This document shows, piece after piece, positions 1 to 9,188 of a stretch of 64,000 nucleotides of DNA (position 1 is the stretch's first letter; each line of letters begins with the position of its first letter). Both the position numbers and the translations under genes were made by a program. The notes beneath the pieces are model-generated. The model searched no databases. It was not told the DNA's origin and worked only from the letters and a program-made list of their open reading frames with translations. This DNA is from Enoplolaimus lenunculus (Eukaryota > Nematoda > Enoplea > Enoplida > Thoracostomopsidae), in contig JASANG010000914.1 of assembly GCA_030248215.1 (NCBI GenBank), positions 62,001 through 126,000 on the forward strand. The letters are read 5' to 3'.

Positions 1-711
1 ACCAGTCCAGACCGAAGACCGTCCGAGGCACCCAAGCCGTTAAACCCTCCTGATCTAGTAGCTCTAATGCCCGAGCCTAGCGCTACCCCTGTTAAGGAGC
101 GATCCATCCATAGCAATACATCCACTGTGAAACCTCCCACTCCAGTTTTCCGGCTAAACATTTCCGGTGTTTCGTTTATAATACCACGAAAATCACTGCT
201 GCGCCACCCAGATACCTTACTAGGCACCCTCGCGACCCTTACCCACGAAGAAATAGTCGCTAAGGCAGACGAGTACCTACCCGAAACAGGAGAATACTAC
301 TTCCAGCGGTCTCCAGCTACTTTTGAAACCGTTCTAGGGTTCTACCGGCACGGAGAGTACCATGTGCCCGATATGGCTTGCCCTGATGAGTTAATCAAAG
401 AATTAATGTTCTGGCGTTTAAAACCAAACGATTCTGCAGAATGTTGTAAGCACCACATTCCGCCACATTTGTGGACTTTTTATCGGCATGCGCAACTGAC
501 GGAAGCGTTACCTCAGAGTCCTGGGCCGACAGTGCCGACCGTGGGACGGTCAGGATTTTTCAAAGGCGCTATTGGTGGGAACCGTGTGGATCCCGGGGGA
601 AAGATCGCACGTGGCAGAAGGAGGGACGTATTTGATGGCCTAAAATTTGGTTCATGCCGACGGCTTCTTTGGCGTATAGTTGCGAGGCCGTGGAAAAGTT
701 GGCAATCTAAG
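1..711 (+). CDS. Kv channel exon 1: T1 tetramerisation domain
   Basis: Reads in frame 1 from the window edge; first Met at 67. Encodes VFRLNISG (residue 27 on), the FYRHGEYH turn and the H-x5-C-x20-CC zinc motif (H codon 361-363, C 379-381, CC 442-447), then a basic linker ending LLWRIVARPWKSW just before S1. The donor AAG/GTGAGA at 711/712 leaves phase 0. Readable proline-rich sequence upstream of 67 suggests that the exon starts outside the window. Confidence 0.9.
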
Positions 712-3700
712 GTGAGAGAGTAAATGTGACGAGACATCTGTTAGAATCGGGCGTCGCCGTTAAACGATTGCTTGAAATATTCATTGAATTAAAGTTAATA
801 AAATACGAAACAAATTACACTAAAGAAATAGCTGCAACCTCCGGCAAAAATTCTTCCGTATCTGATGCGATTAGATGGGCATTCAGAGGGTTTGAGAGTT
901 TTGAAATCAGTCTGCGACTTCACTTTGCCCATGAAAACTAAATTAGCACAAGTGTGAGTGCTACGAATAAGCCATTTTAGAACATGGGTCAAAGATATAT
1001 ATAGTGGGCTTGTTTTTGTGGAAATACTTCACTTATGGTTGTGGAACCAACAATTATATTCCGAAATACGCCCGAATTTTGTAAAGACAATCAGAACTTG
1101 CCGATTTTAAGCAATTTCAGCTTACAATTGTTTTGTTGCAGATATTTTCCACCATCGCAATTTCATTTATCGGCCTGTTGATATTAACACTGACACTTCA
1201 TTCCTACAGCGATTTTCAGTACAACGAAAAAGTGTTGGGATCCCCAACTAATGACAATGTGAGCAATCAGTCATTGAACTTTACCGCTGATCAAACGACG
1301 TCATCTTCTGAACAATATGACGTCAGCAAATCACATGATTTCGGCCAACAAGACGTTATTGAATCACGTGATACTGATCGAGGTGACGTCATCGGGTCAC
1401 GTCATTTCGGTCAGCGTCACATGAACGGTTTACGTCATTCGGAAAACATGAAAAACGCGGACGTCATCACAGTATTGCTCTGTGTTTGTTCGATATGGTT
1501 CAGTTTGGAGTATGGTCTGAGACTGTTTGCAGCCCCGGATCGCGTTGCGTTTGCAATTTCGCCACTTGCAATTTTGGATGCATTTTGCCTGATTGCACTA
1601 TATGTTGATATTGTATTGTATGGTGCCGCGACTGCACGACTTATTAAACATAAAATTTTCGCGATGTTTCAATTATTGCAAGTACTACAGGTGTTCCGTG
1701 TTGGCCGATATTCGTCAAACATACGATTTTTGGGATATGCGATTTTTAGTACGTGCTCGAGAAACCAAAACATACACACATCTGTCATACACATTGTAAA
1801 TTCCAATGAGTTGATTTTAACTCTCAGAATATTAAGCTGAGTTCTTCGTCTGAATGAGTTCAAACATAACTCAGTATTCTGAGTCGGTTCAGCTCATTCT
1901 GACTTAATTAACTGACCAGAAATCGTCTCAACTATAGAGTCAACTGAACTCAGAGTAAAGTTAATATTTTATATTTGTTGATACTAAAACAACGCGCTAG
2001 CTGTGTTGATTTATCAAGTCACTGCAATTTTTAGTGTAAATCGTATTATAAACAGGGAATAATTAACAAAGGTTTTTACGCACAATTGCCCAACACCTGG
2101 CCAAATTCAGGATTTTTGATGAAAATTATAATATTTCGATGAAAAACTTTACGAAGGAAGCGAGCCGGGATCCATTCGCAAATTTAGTATTAAGTCTAAA
2201 ATGCAAAAATTTTTGTTTCTATTAACAGACCGGTGGGTTATTCGATTTCTGGTTCTTTTTGGATCGGTTCTTTAGCGTTTTCCAGTTCGTACATACCTAG
2301 AAACCATATATATCTGAGAACCGTAGAGTTAACTCAGATGTTCACTTTTGATACGCATAGAATAGCCTCATTTTGACGAATTTCGGCCAATGTATAGAAC
2401 AGGGCGGTTGCACTAGTATATAAGCGTTTTCCTAAGCCGAAGCCTAAGCGTAACAATGAGAATATACCTAAGCCTAAGCCGAAGCCTAAGCAAAAAATAT
2501 ATTTAATGCTTGTGAACTTCACAATCAAAATAATATTTCTATTTAAGAAAAAATTTCTTACATTTAAGAAATATAATTAGCACGGTGCACTTGAAATGTA
2601 TTTCTGTTATAACAGAAAACTTTTCAACAAAGTTTTGAAATAAAGTCTGAAAATAAACGTTTTCCAGTTATTTTTAGAAAAATTGTCTTAAATATCAGAA
2701 AAAACGTTTCAGATTTGACACAGAAAATACTTTTCTGAATAAATTGAGAAATACTTTTTTGTGTGCATAGCAGTCGCGCAGAAAAACGTTCCGCCCTGAT
2801 ATTTACATGGGCCACCATTTTAAAAACAACGTTGACTCTTGTTTTATAATTTCAGAAGCGTCACGTGAAATTGCACTGTTTGCTGTTGTAACTGCATTGA
2901 TCATAATGTTTTTCGGTGTATTAATGTACTGTGTCGAAGGAGGTAACAACGACTCTCAAATTACGAATATTCCCGTTGCGGTGTACTGGGCATTCGTGAC
3001 TGTGACAACGGTTGGTTACGGTGATGTGACTCCAAGATCTACAGGTTTTTCAACTTGTGTCATTTGTACTAGCATTTTCAAATGACAATAGCATCTATCA
3101 CCAGTTAGCGACCACGTATTTATTTAAAGAACATTCGATTATATTAAATTGTGTAGCTAAGAAATTAATTCGATAAGTATAAACGTCAAAACAGTCCGCA
3201 ACCAAAAATTGTTAGTAGAAAACCGAAGAAGGTTTACATAGTTAGTTTGGAAAGTTTTACTGAAACATACTAAATATCAGGGTTGCAACCGGGACTAGAT
3301 TTTGTCGGAAGCGAAATAAGAATCGCAATTATATTTTTCTGTCGAAACCGGAATCAGAATCGGAATCAAGTTTTAGTAATTCTATTAAAAAGTTAAAGGT
3401 GTATGACTTAACTTTTGTTGCAGTATGCCTGTTTCCGTAACTGTTCACAATTTCAGTAAAAATTGTTTATATAGCTGACGGAATACACGTAACAACTCGA
3501 AATATTTACTAAGAAAAAACCAACAGAATTGCTAATGAACGAAACAAAACGAAACAAACAAAATCTAAGTTCAATCATCTTAAAAACTCGTAATTGAAAA
3601 ATCAGAATTCCGGCATCGGAACAACAGTCAGCCGGAATCGGAAGTCAAATTTTGCCGGAATTTTAGCCGGAATCGGAATTCCGATGGGACACTGCTAAAT

Positions 3701-6165
3701 ATACATGTATATTAAAGCGATTATTTACTTTGTCTTCATAAATTTTAAGACGTTGTTTATGTTTAATTATTACAGTTTTATTTTCATTTTTTCAGGAGGT
3801 CGTGTAGTTGCAGTGTTCGCTACGTTTGCCGGCGTTATTATTCTGGGCTTCCCAATATCACTGGTGATATCTGAATTCAGGTATGCATTTAAGTGTTGTA
3901 TTTTGAAACGTTTGTTGCACATATCGCAATTTACATTCTATGGACAATGGGTTTCAGAAAATAATTCTAAGTTTTATAGTAATTACTGTAGTGACCATAA
4001 TTAGAGAGGGGACTGATATTTATTTGGCCTCTTCAGAGGGTACCCCCCCTTGTTATTCGGTTACGGACTGTTATTTATTTTTAACCCACGCTCTGCCGCC
4101 CTTCGTTACTGATATATCCGGTACTGCAATTATCCGCTCAATTAAGCGTTTATTTGTCTTGCGTCAATAGCTGGAGCGATCATGCAAGGTTATACTTAGG
4201 AATGCACTTTCAAAATTTAAGTACGCCTTAAAGATTCAAACTCAATTTTATTTGGTCCTGGAGTCATTCGTGCACTACAATTAGAAATAACTGACGTCCA
4301 TGAACTCTAATTATATAGGACCTAGGGACTCTATCCGCTTACGGACTCTTATTAAGGATACGGACTACTATTGATCGGGACTCAAAATGGGGACCCTTCT
4401 TATTACCCCACACCCTTTTCTTCGGATCACTACAGTAGCATCTTAAGGAAGTCAATACCTTCCCGAAAAATTCTTTATAAGCGGTTGAGGACAAAATTCA
4501 AAATAAATCGGTCAAATTGGCAAATTTGAGAAATGTGCAAAAACGGAGCCCTTTCTCAAATCAATTTTTGTGCTTCTATTGAAATATGATTTCAAGCTAA
4601 AATTCGAAAAACAGATTCTCTTAAAAGTGTTCACCGTTTTATACGGCTCGAGCAGAAAAACTTGGTCTGTGATACGCATACGGCCTCATGTTACTTTAAG
4701 GCGCGTCCACGTTTCTGATGGCTATATAAAAGAGTGGGTTTAGATTCTAGATTACATTTTTTTGCATAGACTTAGGCTTAGGCTTAGGAACTCATTTTTG
4801 CAACACTTAGGGCTTAGGCTTAGAAATACGCTTGATCTACTGTTACGCCCTTTAAAGTAACATTGGCCGGGTGATAATTGTTAAACACTGCATATTGTGT
4901 ATTTGAGTTTTGGTTGCTCATAGTGTATGCAAAAAAGGGTTATACATGTTTAACATATGTAAATGTACACAATATATCGGACCATTCTGCGGGGCAAATA
5001 TTCTAATTTGAACTCAAGCTCAACTTACGAAAGTGAAACTGATCGTAAACGTCGCAAGAAAGAGCTTGAAACGAACGGAGGTCGACCGTTGATGGCTCGA
5101 GCTGAAAGCAGTGTCCGAAGCAGACGACACGAGTCTCTGGCAGCTCGAGCCAGTCGAGCAATACAACAGAACGAAGATGATCAACAAACTCGCCGTGGCA
5201 GTCACCGAAAATCCCACGTTGCAGGTAAGTGGTTTTGACGATTGAAGCTAGTAGTATCAGTAGGGGGCTTGTGTTACTTTTAGGGCCGTTCTGTTTTCTG
5301 TTGAGGCTACAAAAGCCGCTGGCGGGTCCAACGGGGCACCACAGCATAGCTCCCTTCCCTAACTATGGTAAAAACCAAGATTTTGTATAAGTTTTAAGAC
5401 TAAAATTGCGTTCAGTTTCTCGTTTGCTTGGCTCGCGTTTTTTAACCCATTTTAGAAATTCTAAATCCGCCGCTGCCGAAAAGTATATTTTAGGTTTTAG
5501 ATTATATTTTCGCTAATAGGCTATGCTTCAGCTTAGGAATATGGTTAACCTACAGTTTACGTCCCTAATAGTAACCTTGGCCTGCAAGGATTTGACAGGA
5601 TTTAATTTTGGTGTATTTGGTGTGCTCATATTTCCATGGTTTACAGCTGTTCAAAAATCACCGTGTACCCACAGTTTAAATTTTCTGCGGATGTTCTTTT
5701 ATACACACTAATTCTATTCCAGTTTACAATTTTGGACGCAATTTTGCAGTTCAATAAATTGAGGCAATATCTTCACTCAAATAACTATTTTTAGGTGCTC
5801 TCGGCCGTCAAATTTACATCATTCGCCGGCGGGACGACTCCCGAAATTTTAGCAGTACAGATCTTTCGTCCGCCGGCCAAGCTACGGCACACCCCTGGAC
5901 TCCGGGACCGGACCCTCAAATGAGCCAATCATACCCTAGGCGGCGGAGCTCTACCGAAGACTACAGTACCCACTCAGGGACCGTATGTAACATGCGAACA
6001 ATTTCAATTTATGCTAGCCACCGAGGGCGTCGAAAATCGTTGAACGCTTGTTACACAGACCCTGGGCAAAACCAAAGGAGCGACATCAAAGACACCGCCA
6101 TTGACAGTGATAACGACTCCGACTGGGGGTCGTTTAATTTTAGTGAATTTGAAGAAAAGAACTGA
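1..6165 (+). CDS. Voltage-gated potassium channel alpha subunit, Kv2/3/4-like T1, degenerate voltage sensor (6 exons)
   Basis: Six exons, join(1..711, 1142..1748, 2856..3044, 3796..3880, 5019..5224, 5795..6165), with mutually consistent phases. Counted from the Met at 67 the protein has 700 residues; the frame is open to base 1, so the true start may be further upstream. Order: T1/BTB tetramerisation domain (about 27-130), S1 (216-236), long glycosylatable S1-S2 loop, S2 (323-346), S3 (352-375), S4 (389-413), S5 (424-443), filter TVGYG (469-473), S6 (482-508), 190-residue Ser/Arg-rich cytoplasmic tail. T1 has H99-x5-C105-x20-C126C127, the zinc site of non-Shaker Kv classes. S4 has Gln at 392, 395 and 398 and Arg only at 401 and 404; the S6 PxP hinge is PIS (500-502). 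Family membership is sure; whether it forms a channel alone, modulates partners or is edited is inference. Confidence 0.93.
1142..1748 (+). CDS. Kv channel exon 2: S1 to S4
   Basis: The acceptor TTTTGTTGCAG ends at 1141 and the donor A/GTACGT follows 1748 (phase 1). Encodes S1, an S1-S2 loop of about 85 residues with three N-glycosylation sequons (NVS, NQS, NFT), S2 with WFSLEYGLR, S3 with the conserved Asp (ILDAF) and S4. S4 codons at 1670, 1679 and 1688 are CAA, CAA and CAG (Gln), where Kv relatives have Arg; 1697 (CGT) and 1706 (CGA) are the first basic residues. Joined to exon 3 the S4-S5 linker reads LGYAIFKASREIALF, which aligns without gaps to Kv2 and Kv3. Confidence 0.92.
1792..2036. 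mobile_element. M7 palindromic element at the start of Kv intron 2
   Basis: CATTGTAAATTCCAATGAG to CAATTTTTAGTG, full of GAGTTGATT/AATCAACTC and ACTCAG/CTGAGT palindromes. Begins only 43 bases after the exon 2 donor, that is, just past the S4 coding sequence. Confidence 0.78.
2385..2813. mobile_element. M1 MITE in Kv intron 2, split by a second insertion
   Basis: Left part GGCCAATGTATAGAACAGGG with CCTAAG core to about 2520; right end AACGTTCCGCCCTGA...CATGGGCC at 2780-2813. Between them, 2530-2765 is unrelated AT-rich sequence with AAGAAATTTCTT-like palindromes, probably a later insertion. The element ends 42 bases before exon 3. Confidence 0.75.
2856..3044 (+). CDS. Kv channel exon 3: S5, pore helix and selectivity filter
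   Basis: The acceptor ATAATTTCAG ends at 2855; the donor ACAG/GTTTTT leaves phase 1. Encodes S5 (ALFAVVTALIIMFFGVLMYC), a short turret, the pore helix YWAFVTVT and the filter TVGYGD at 3008-3025. All filter residues needed for potassium selectivity are intact, which argues against a pseudogene. Confidence 0.95.
3272..3695. repeat. GGAATC-rich repeat in Kv intron 3
   Basis: Begins AGGGTTGCAACCGGGAC, ends GCCGGAATCGGAATTCCGAT. GGAATCGGAAT words at both ends flank AT-rich sequence. Related copies: 47495-47575, 48168-48580 and 56605-56720, each starting or ending with (A)CAGGGTT. Family not recognised. Confidence 0.6.
3796..3880 (+). CDS. Kv channel exon 4: S6
   Basis: Short 85-nt exon with acceptor TTTTTTCAG and donor TTCAG/GTATGC (phase 2). 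Encodes GRVVAVFATFAGVIILGF followed by PIS at 3852-3860, where Kv1-Kv4 have PVP or PIP. Loss of the second proline is a known mark of the electrically silent Kv5, 6, 8 and 9 subunits. The join from exon 3 (PRSTG-GRVV) keeps the family spacing exactly. Confidence 0.9.
3986..4435. mobile_element. M6 element in Kv intron 4
   Basis: Ends CTGTAGTGACC and GGATCACTACAG between TA dinucleotides. 450 bp. Shares GGGGACTGATATTTATTTGG and many TTACGGACTCTTATT-type words with the copies at 28314 and 31684. No coding capacity. TA target and 25-bp TIR suggest a Tc1/mariner-like MITE. Confidence 0.85.
4682..4868. mobile_element. M2 MITE in Kv intron 4, reversed
   Basis: Ends GGCCTCATGTTACTTTAAGG and GTAACATTGGCC. 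Two CTTAGG arrays separated by a TTTTTGCAAC linker shared with other M2 copies. Ends 150 bases before exon 5. Confidence 0.85.
5019..5224 (+). CDS. Kv channel exon 5: start of the cytoplasmic tail
   Basis: Encodes SSTYESETDRKRRKKELETNG and an Arg/Ser-rich stretch. An in-frame stop at 4960 means the acceptor lies after it. CTCAAG/C at 5018 (with CTAAT as a likely branch site) restores phase 2 and gives SEFSSTYESE after S6; GAAAG/T at 5033 is also phase-compatible and would drop five residues. The donor GCAG/GTAAGT is strong and leaves phase 1. Confidence 0.78.
5795..6165 (+). CDS. Kv channel exon 6: C-terminal tail and stop
   Basis: The acceptor CTATTTTTAG ends at 5794 and phase 1 is honoured. 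Encodes GALGRQIYIIRRRDDSRN, Ser/Thr/Pro-rich sequence, PRRRSSTEDYSTHS (a basophilic kinase site by appearance) and an acidic end, SDWGSFNFSEFEEKN, then TGA at 6163-6165. There is no PDZ-binding C-terminus. No recognised domain in the tail. Confidence 0.85.
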
Positions 6166-6253
6166 AATCAAAAATGATTAAGTTCTCAAAAGTGCGTAGC
6201 ACCAATCATCAGTTAGTGAATCAGGATAGTCGGGCGGACAAAATCCAGCGACG

Positions 6254-6388
6254 TACACTGTAAAAAATGGAGAGTCAAATTGAGTCCCGTGGAAACAGGC
6301 TTTTCCTGACTGTACAAGACTCAGTTTGTGTAGACAGGAAAAGCCTGTTTCCGAGAGAGTCTATTTGACTCCCCATTTTTACAGTGTA
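6254..6388. mobile_element. Fold-back MITE in the probable Kv 3' UTR
   Basis: The ends TACACTGTAAAAA and TTTTTACAGTGTA are exact complements, and inner arms (AACAGGCTTTTCCTG against CAGGAAAAGCCTGTT) continue the pairing over most of the 135 bp. It starts 88 bases after the channel stop and lies before the AATAAA at 6488, so the mRNA should carry it as a long hairpin. A TA target is likely from the outermost bases. Confidence 0.85.
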
Positions 6389-6487
6389 CATACTCTTAAG
6401 GAGATATCCAGAAGAGGGTTTCAGGTGCCAATCCTTTTTTGAGACTTTTGTACAGGTGATTTTAGACACGGTTTCAGTTTGTAACAC

Positions 6488-6493
6488 AATAAA
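6488..6493 (+). promoter_or_regulatory. Polyadenylation signal of the Kv gene
   Basis: AATAAA 320 bases after the stop codon; first canonical signal I see downstream on this strand. Confidence 0.55.
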
Positions 6494-6719
6494 CGCCATT
6501 TCGAAGTATTTATAGAGCGTAAATGACGCACTTTACGAAATCCTGGCTACGACCATTCATACACTCTATTTTTTCGTCAAAGAATATTCGAATGAAGAGG
6601 CAGCGCCTCCGATGAATTAATCACACTCACCTTTCGAACATTTGCGGCTAATTCACAATTTCTGCACTTTAGAAGACTTATCAGCTAAAATTTTGTACTT
6701 ACATAGATTTAAACAATCA

Positions 6720-6843
6720 GGCCAATGTATAGAACAGGGCCGTAACAGTTGTATAAGCATATTTCGAAGCCTAAGCCTAGCTTAAGCTTACGATATTGCA
6801 ATCCCGCAGAAAAATGTTTCACCCCGAGAGCTTAATATGAGCT
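6720..6843. mobile_element. M1 MITE, short degenerate copy
   Basis: Left end GGCCAATGTATAGAACAGGG is intact; core reduced to a few CCTAAG units; right end eroded. Confidence 0.75.
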
Positions 6844-6888
6844 AACAATCGTATCGTTTATCGAATCTCTGATCCACCGCCGCGTAAT

Positions 6889-7021
6889 TGAGACTAATAT
6901 TAACCAACTCACTCAGAGTCAACTCAACTCAGAGTGAGTTAATGTTTACTGATATTAATTCCGATATAACCAACTCGCTAGCTGAATTGATTAATCAACT
7001 CATTGGAATTTACAGTGTATA
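6889..7021. mobile_element. M7 palindromic element, half copy
   Basis: AACCAACTCACTCAGAGTC to AACTCATTGGAATTTACAG plus TG; left portion lost. Confidence 0.72.
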
Positions 7022-7360
7022 ATAAAACGTGTACTACTTCACAAGGTTTGACTCAATGGCTATCAATTAATGACATTTTCAACTGGTGATAGGTGCTATA
7101 CACATTTGAGAATGCCGGAAAAACAAGTAGACGGGACCTAGTCGCTCAAAGACGATCACAGCGCGGTAAACGATCTACTGTTAAAAGAAAATTATTAGTA
7201 CATAACATTTAACAATATAATTATTCAATAATATATATGTATATATTAAAGATTTTACAAGCTGGCCAATAGTACTCTGTGAAACGGATTAATTTCTAAA
7301 CCAATTCAGTTTTCAAAACAAATTTTTAGAGTTTGTAAAAATATTTAGCATAAAACAAAT

Positions 7361-7555
7361 GGCCAATGTTACTTTTAGGTGCGTAACAGTAGATTAAGCA
7401 TCTTCCTGCCTAAGCCTAAGCCTAAGCGTTGCAAAAATGTGCTCCGAAGCCTAAGCCTAAGCCTTAGCCTAAGCAAAAAAATATAATTTAGAATTTAAAC
7501 CTACTCTTTTATAGACCCACCAGAAACCTGGACGCCCCTTAAAGTAACATGGACC
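7361..7555. mobile_element. M2 MITE in the intergenic spacer
   Basis: GGCCAATGTTACTTTTAGG to GTAACATGGACC; two CCTAAG arrays. Flanks AAACAAAT and AAACTAAA match at six of eight bases. Confidence 0.85.
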
Positions 7556-8001
7556 AAACTAAATATACCGCATCCGCAGCTTGTTTTGCTTGAATAGCTC
7601 TATATTTATACTTATTAATTTACAACTTACTTATAAATAATTAACAAATATCTATATTTGAGAATTGTAAAACTAAATAATTTCAATATAGTTGTGAAAT
7701 TAACTTTATCATTCAACCGAATACTCCTGGATACTGGCTAAAATAAGCATGACTTTGGTGGCGGAATTTAACTATGAGACGTTGACAATGTTGAAAACGA
7801 AATATAATCACGTACAAATAAAAATACCCAAGACATATATTAAAATACGACAATATTGTAAAGCAAGCAAAAAATAATAGGTATATACAAGATAAATATC
7901 ATAATTGAGAGAGGTGCTCAAATTTCCGCACCATCTTACCATTCTTGTTTAGTTTTTATTATCAGTTCGTCACACAAAAACCGAAAGTTACCAGAATTGT
8001 T

Positions 8002-8171
8002 GAATCTACGACAATTCATCGCCCGACAACTTGTCACCCAAAAGTGTCCTAGAGCCTACGACTAAAGCTAAGCCGAAGCGTAATGATAGGCGTCGATTTG
8101 TCGAGTCGATGAAATTTCAGATTACAAGATGTCGGTCAACGAGTTGTCGAGCCACGAATTGTCGTGATACC
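8002..8171. mobile_element. M3 MITE
   Basis: Ends GAATCTACGACAATTCATCG and TTGTCGTGATACC with ACGACAATTCGTCG-like repeats inside both arms; the centre has AAAGCTAAGCCGAAGCGTAA, a CCTAAG derivative. Confidence 0.75.
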
Positions 8172-8948
8172 GGAAGTGAGATCTATCGAATTTGTTACAC
8201 TTTCTGCGCCAAAGTGATTTTACAGCTCACAAATATTAAAATTTCAACGCCACAATTAGCTCTTTTAACAGCTGACATAGCTACTTAGTAAGTATATAAT
8301 CATACTGTTGTATCTCATTTCATCAAATAGGTTACTTTTTTTAACAAATTTTGCCTGGTTTTTTAGTATTTTACTTAGACGGAAGAAATATATTCTAAAA
8401 AAGGTTAAAAGTGTACTTTTTCAGTAAATTAGCACTAGTTCGATTTTAAGAACACATTCAACTCCGAGATCCCGACTCAGTGCCGGAGCAGGCCAGGGTT
8501 GCCCCTCCAAAATTTCTGGGGTGGGCGCTTGCGATGATTTAAATATTTTTTAAATTTTTTTAATCTTACGATGGCGGTTGCTTTTTTGTGTTGCGCGCAC
8601 CCTCTCCCAAATGGGGGTACGGGGTTGGCTGATCTGGCAATATCCTGACTTCTTAAGGTTCCGCCTCACAACTATACAAGCATTTAAAAACGTTTTTTAA
8701 AATGTTAAATTTCGAACAAATGAACGGAATAAAGTGATGTGTACGTATTTCATATTCAAACATATCACAGTATAAATGACAAATATACTTATCATCAAAC
8801 CGACTGGCAGTATCCTCTTGTTTTCAAACACAAGATCTTGTGGTCACAAAAAGCTTGCTACTTAGAACGTTTCGTTGAAATAATAAGTTTAAAAGCTAAA
8901 CACCGTTGATAGATTATCGCTTGGACATCGGGTGAAATAGCAAATATT

Positions 8949-8954
8949 TTTATT
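8949..8954 (-). promoter_or_regulatory. Polyadenylation signal of the Rap1GAP gene
   Basis: AATAAA on the minus strand, about 90 bases past the stop codon at 9045-9047. Confidence 0.55.
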
Positions 8955-9044
8955 CGAGAGATATCTTGAAATTAAAAGTATTTTTCATTTTAAATTAAGA
9001 TTATTTTTTCTTAATATTAAAATTACTCTTATCAACTGAATCCT

Positions 9045-9188
9045 TTAGGAATTATTCAAATCGATGTTAGTTGTTGACGTTGATTTGAGTAAATGACGCA
9101 GTTTTGCAATTTCTTGATGCGCCGAGTCCAAATTGCTCGACAGCATAATTTCGCGTTTTTTCAACTTTTTAATATCGCTTTTGCAAGT
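9045..9188 (-). CDS. Rap1GAP last exon: coiled coil, second part, and stop
   Basis: 144 nt, phase 0, acceptor CTAATTTTCAG, TAA at 9047-9045. [38 protein letters not shown] and a short polar end. Leu/Ile heptads continue those of the previous exon. Confidence 0.85.
   Translation of the reverse strand, partial: TCKSDIKKLKKREIMLSSNLDSAHQEIAKLRHLLKSTSTTNIDLNNS

Larger units (their letters stand above)
6494..8948. other. Intergenic spacer between the two convergent genes
   Basis: No coding sequence recognised. It holds transposon fragments of families M1 (6720-6843), M7 (6889-7021), M2 (7361-7555) and M3 (8002-8171), a copy of the dispersed GGTGATAGGTGC motif near 7085, and a degenerate inverted-repeat piece at 8473-8640 with GGGGTGGGCG and GCGCGCACCC arms. 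The remainder is AT-rich with nothing I can name. Confidence 0.6.

Noticed and set aside
6182-6212. CTGATGA in the reversed dispersed motif suggested a hammerhead ribozyme core
   Set aside because: The GAAA box and closing stems are missing and other copies read CTGGTGA, so the catalytic core is not conserved.
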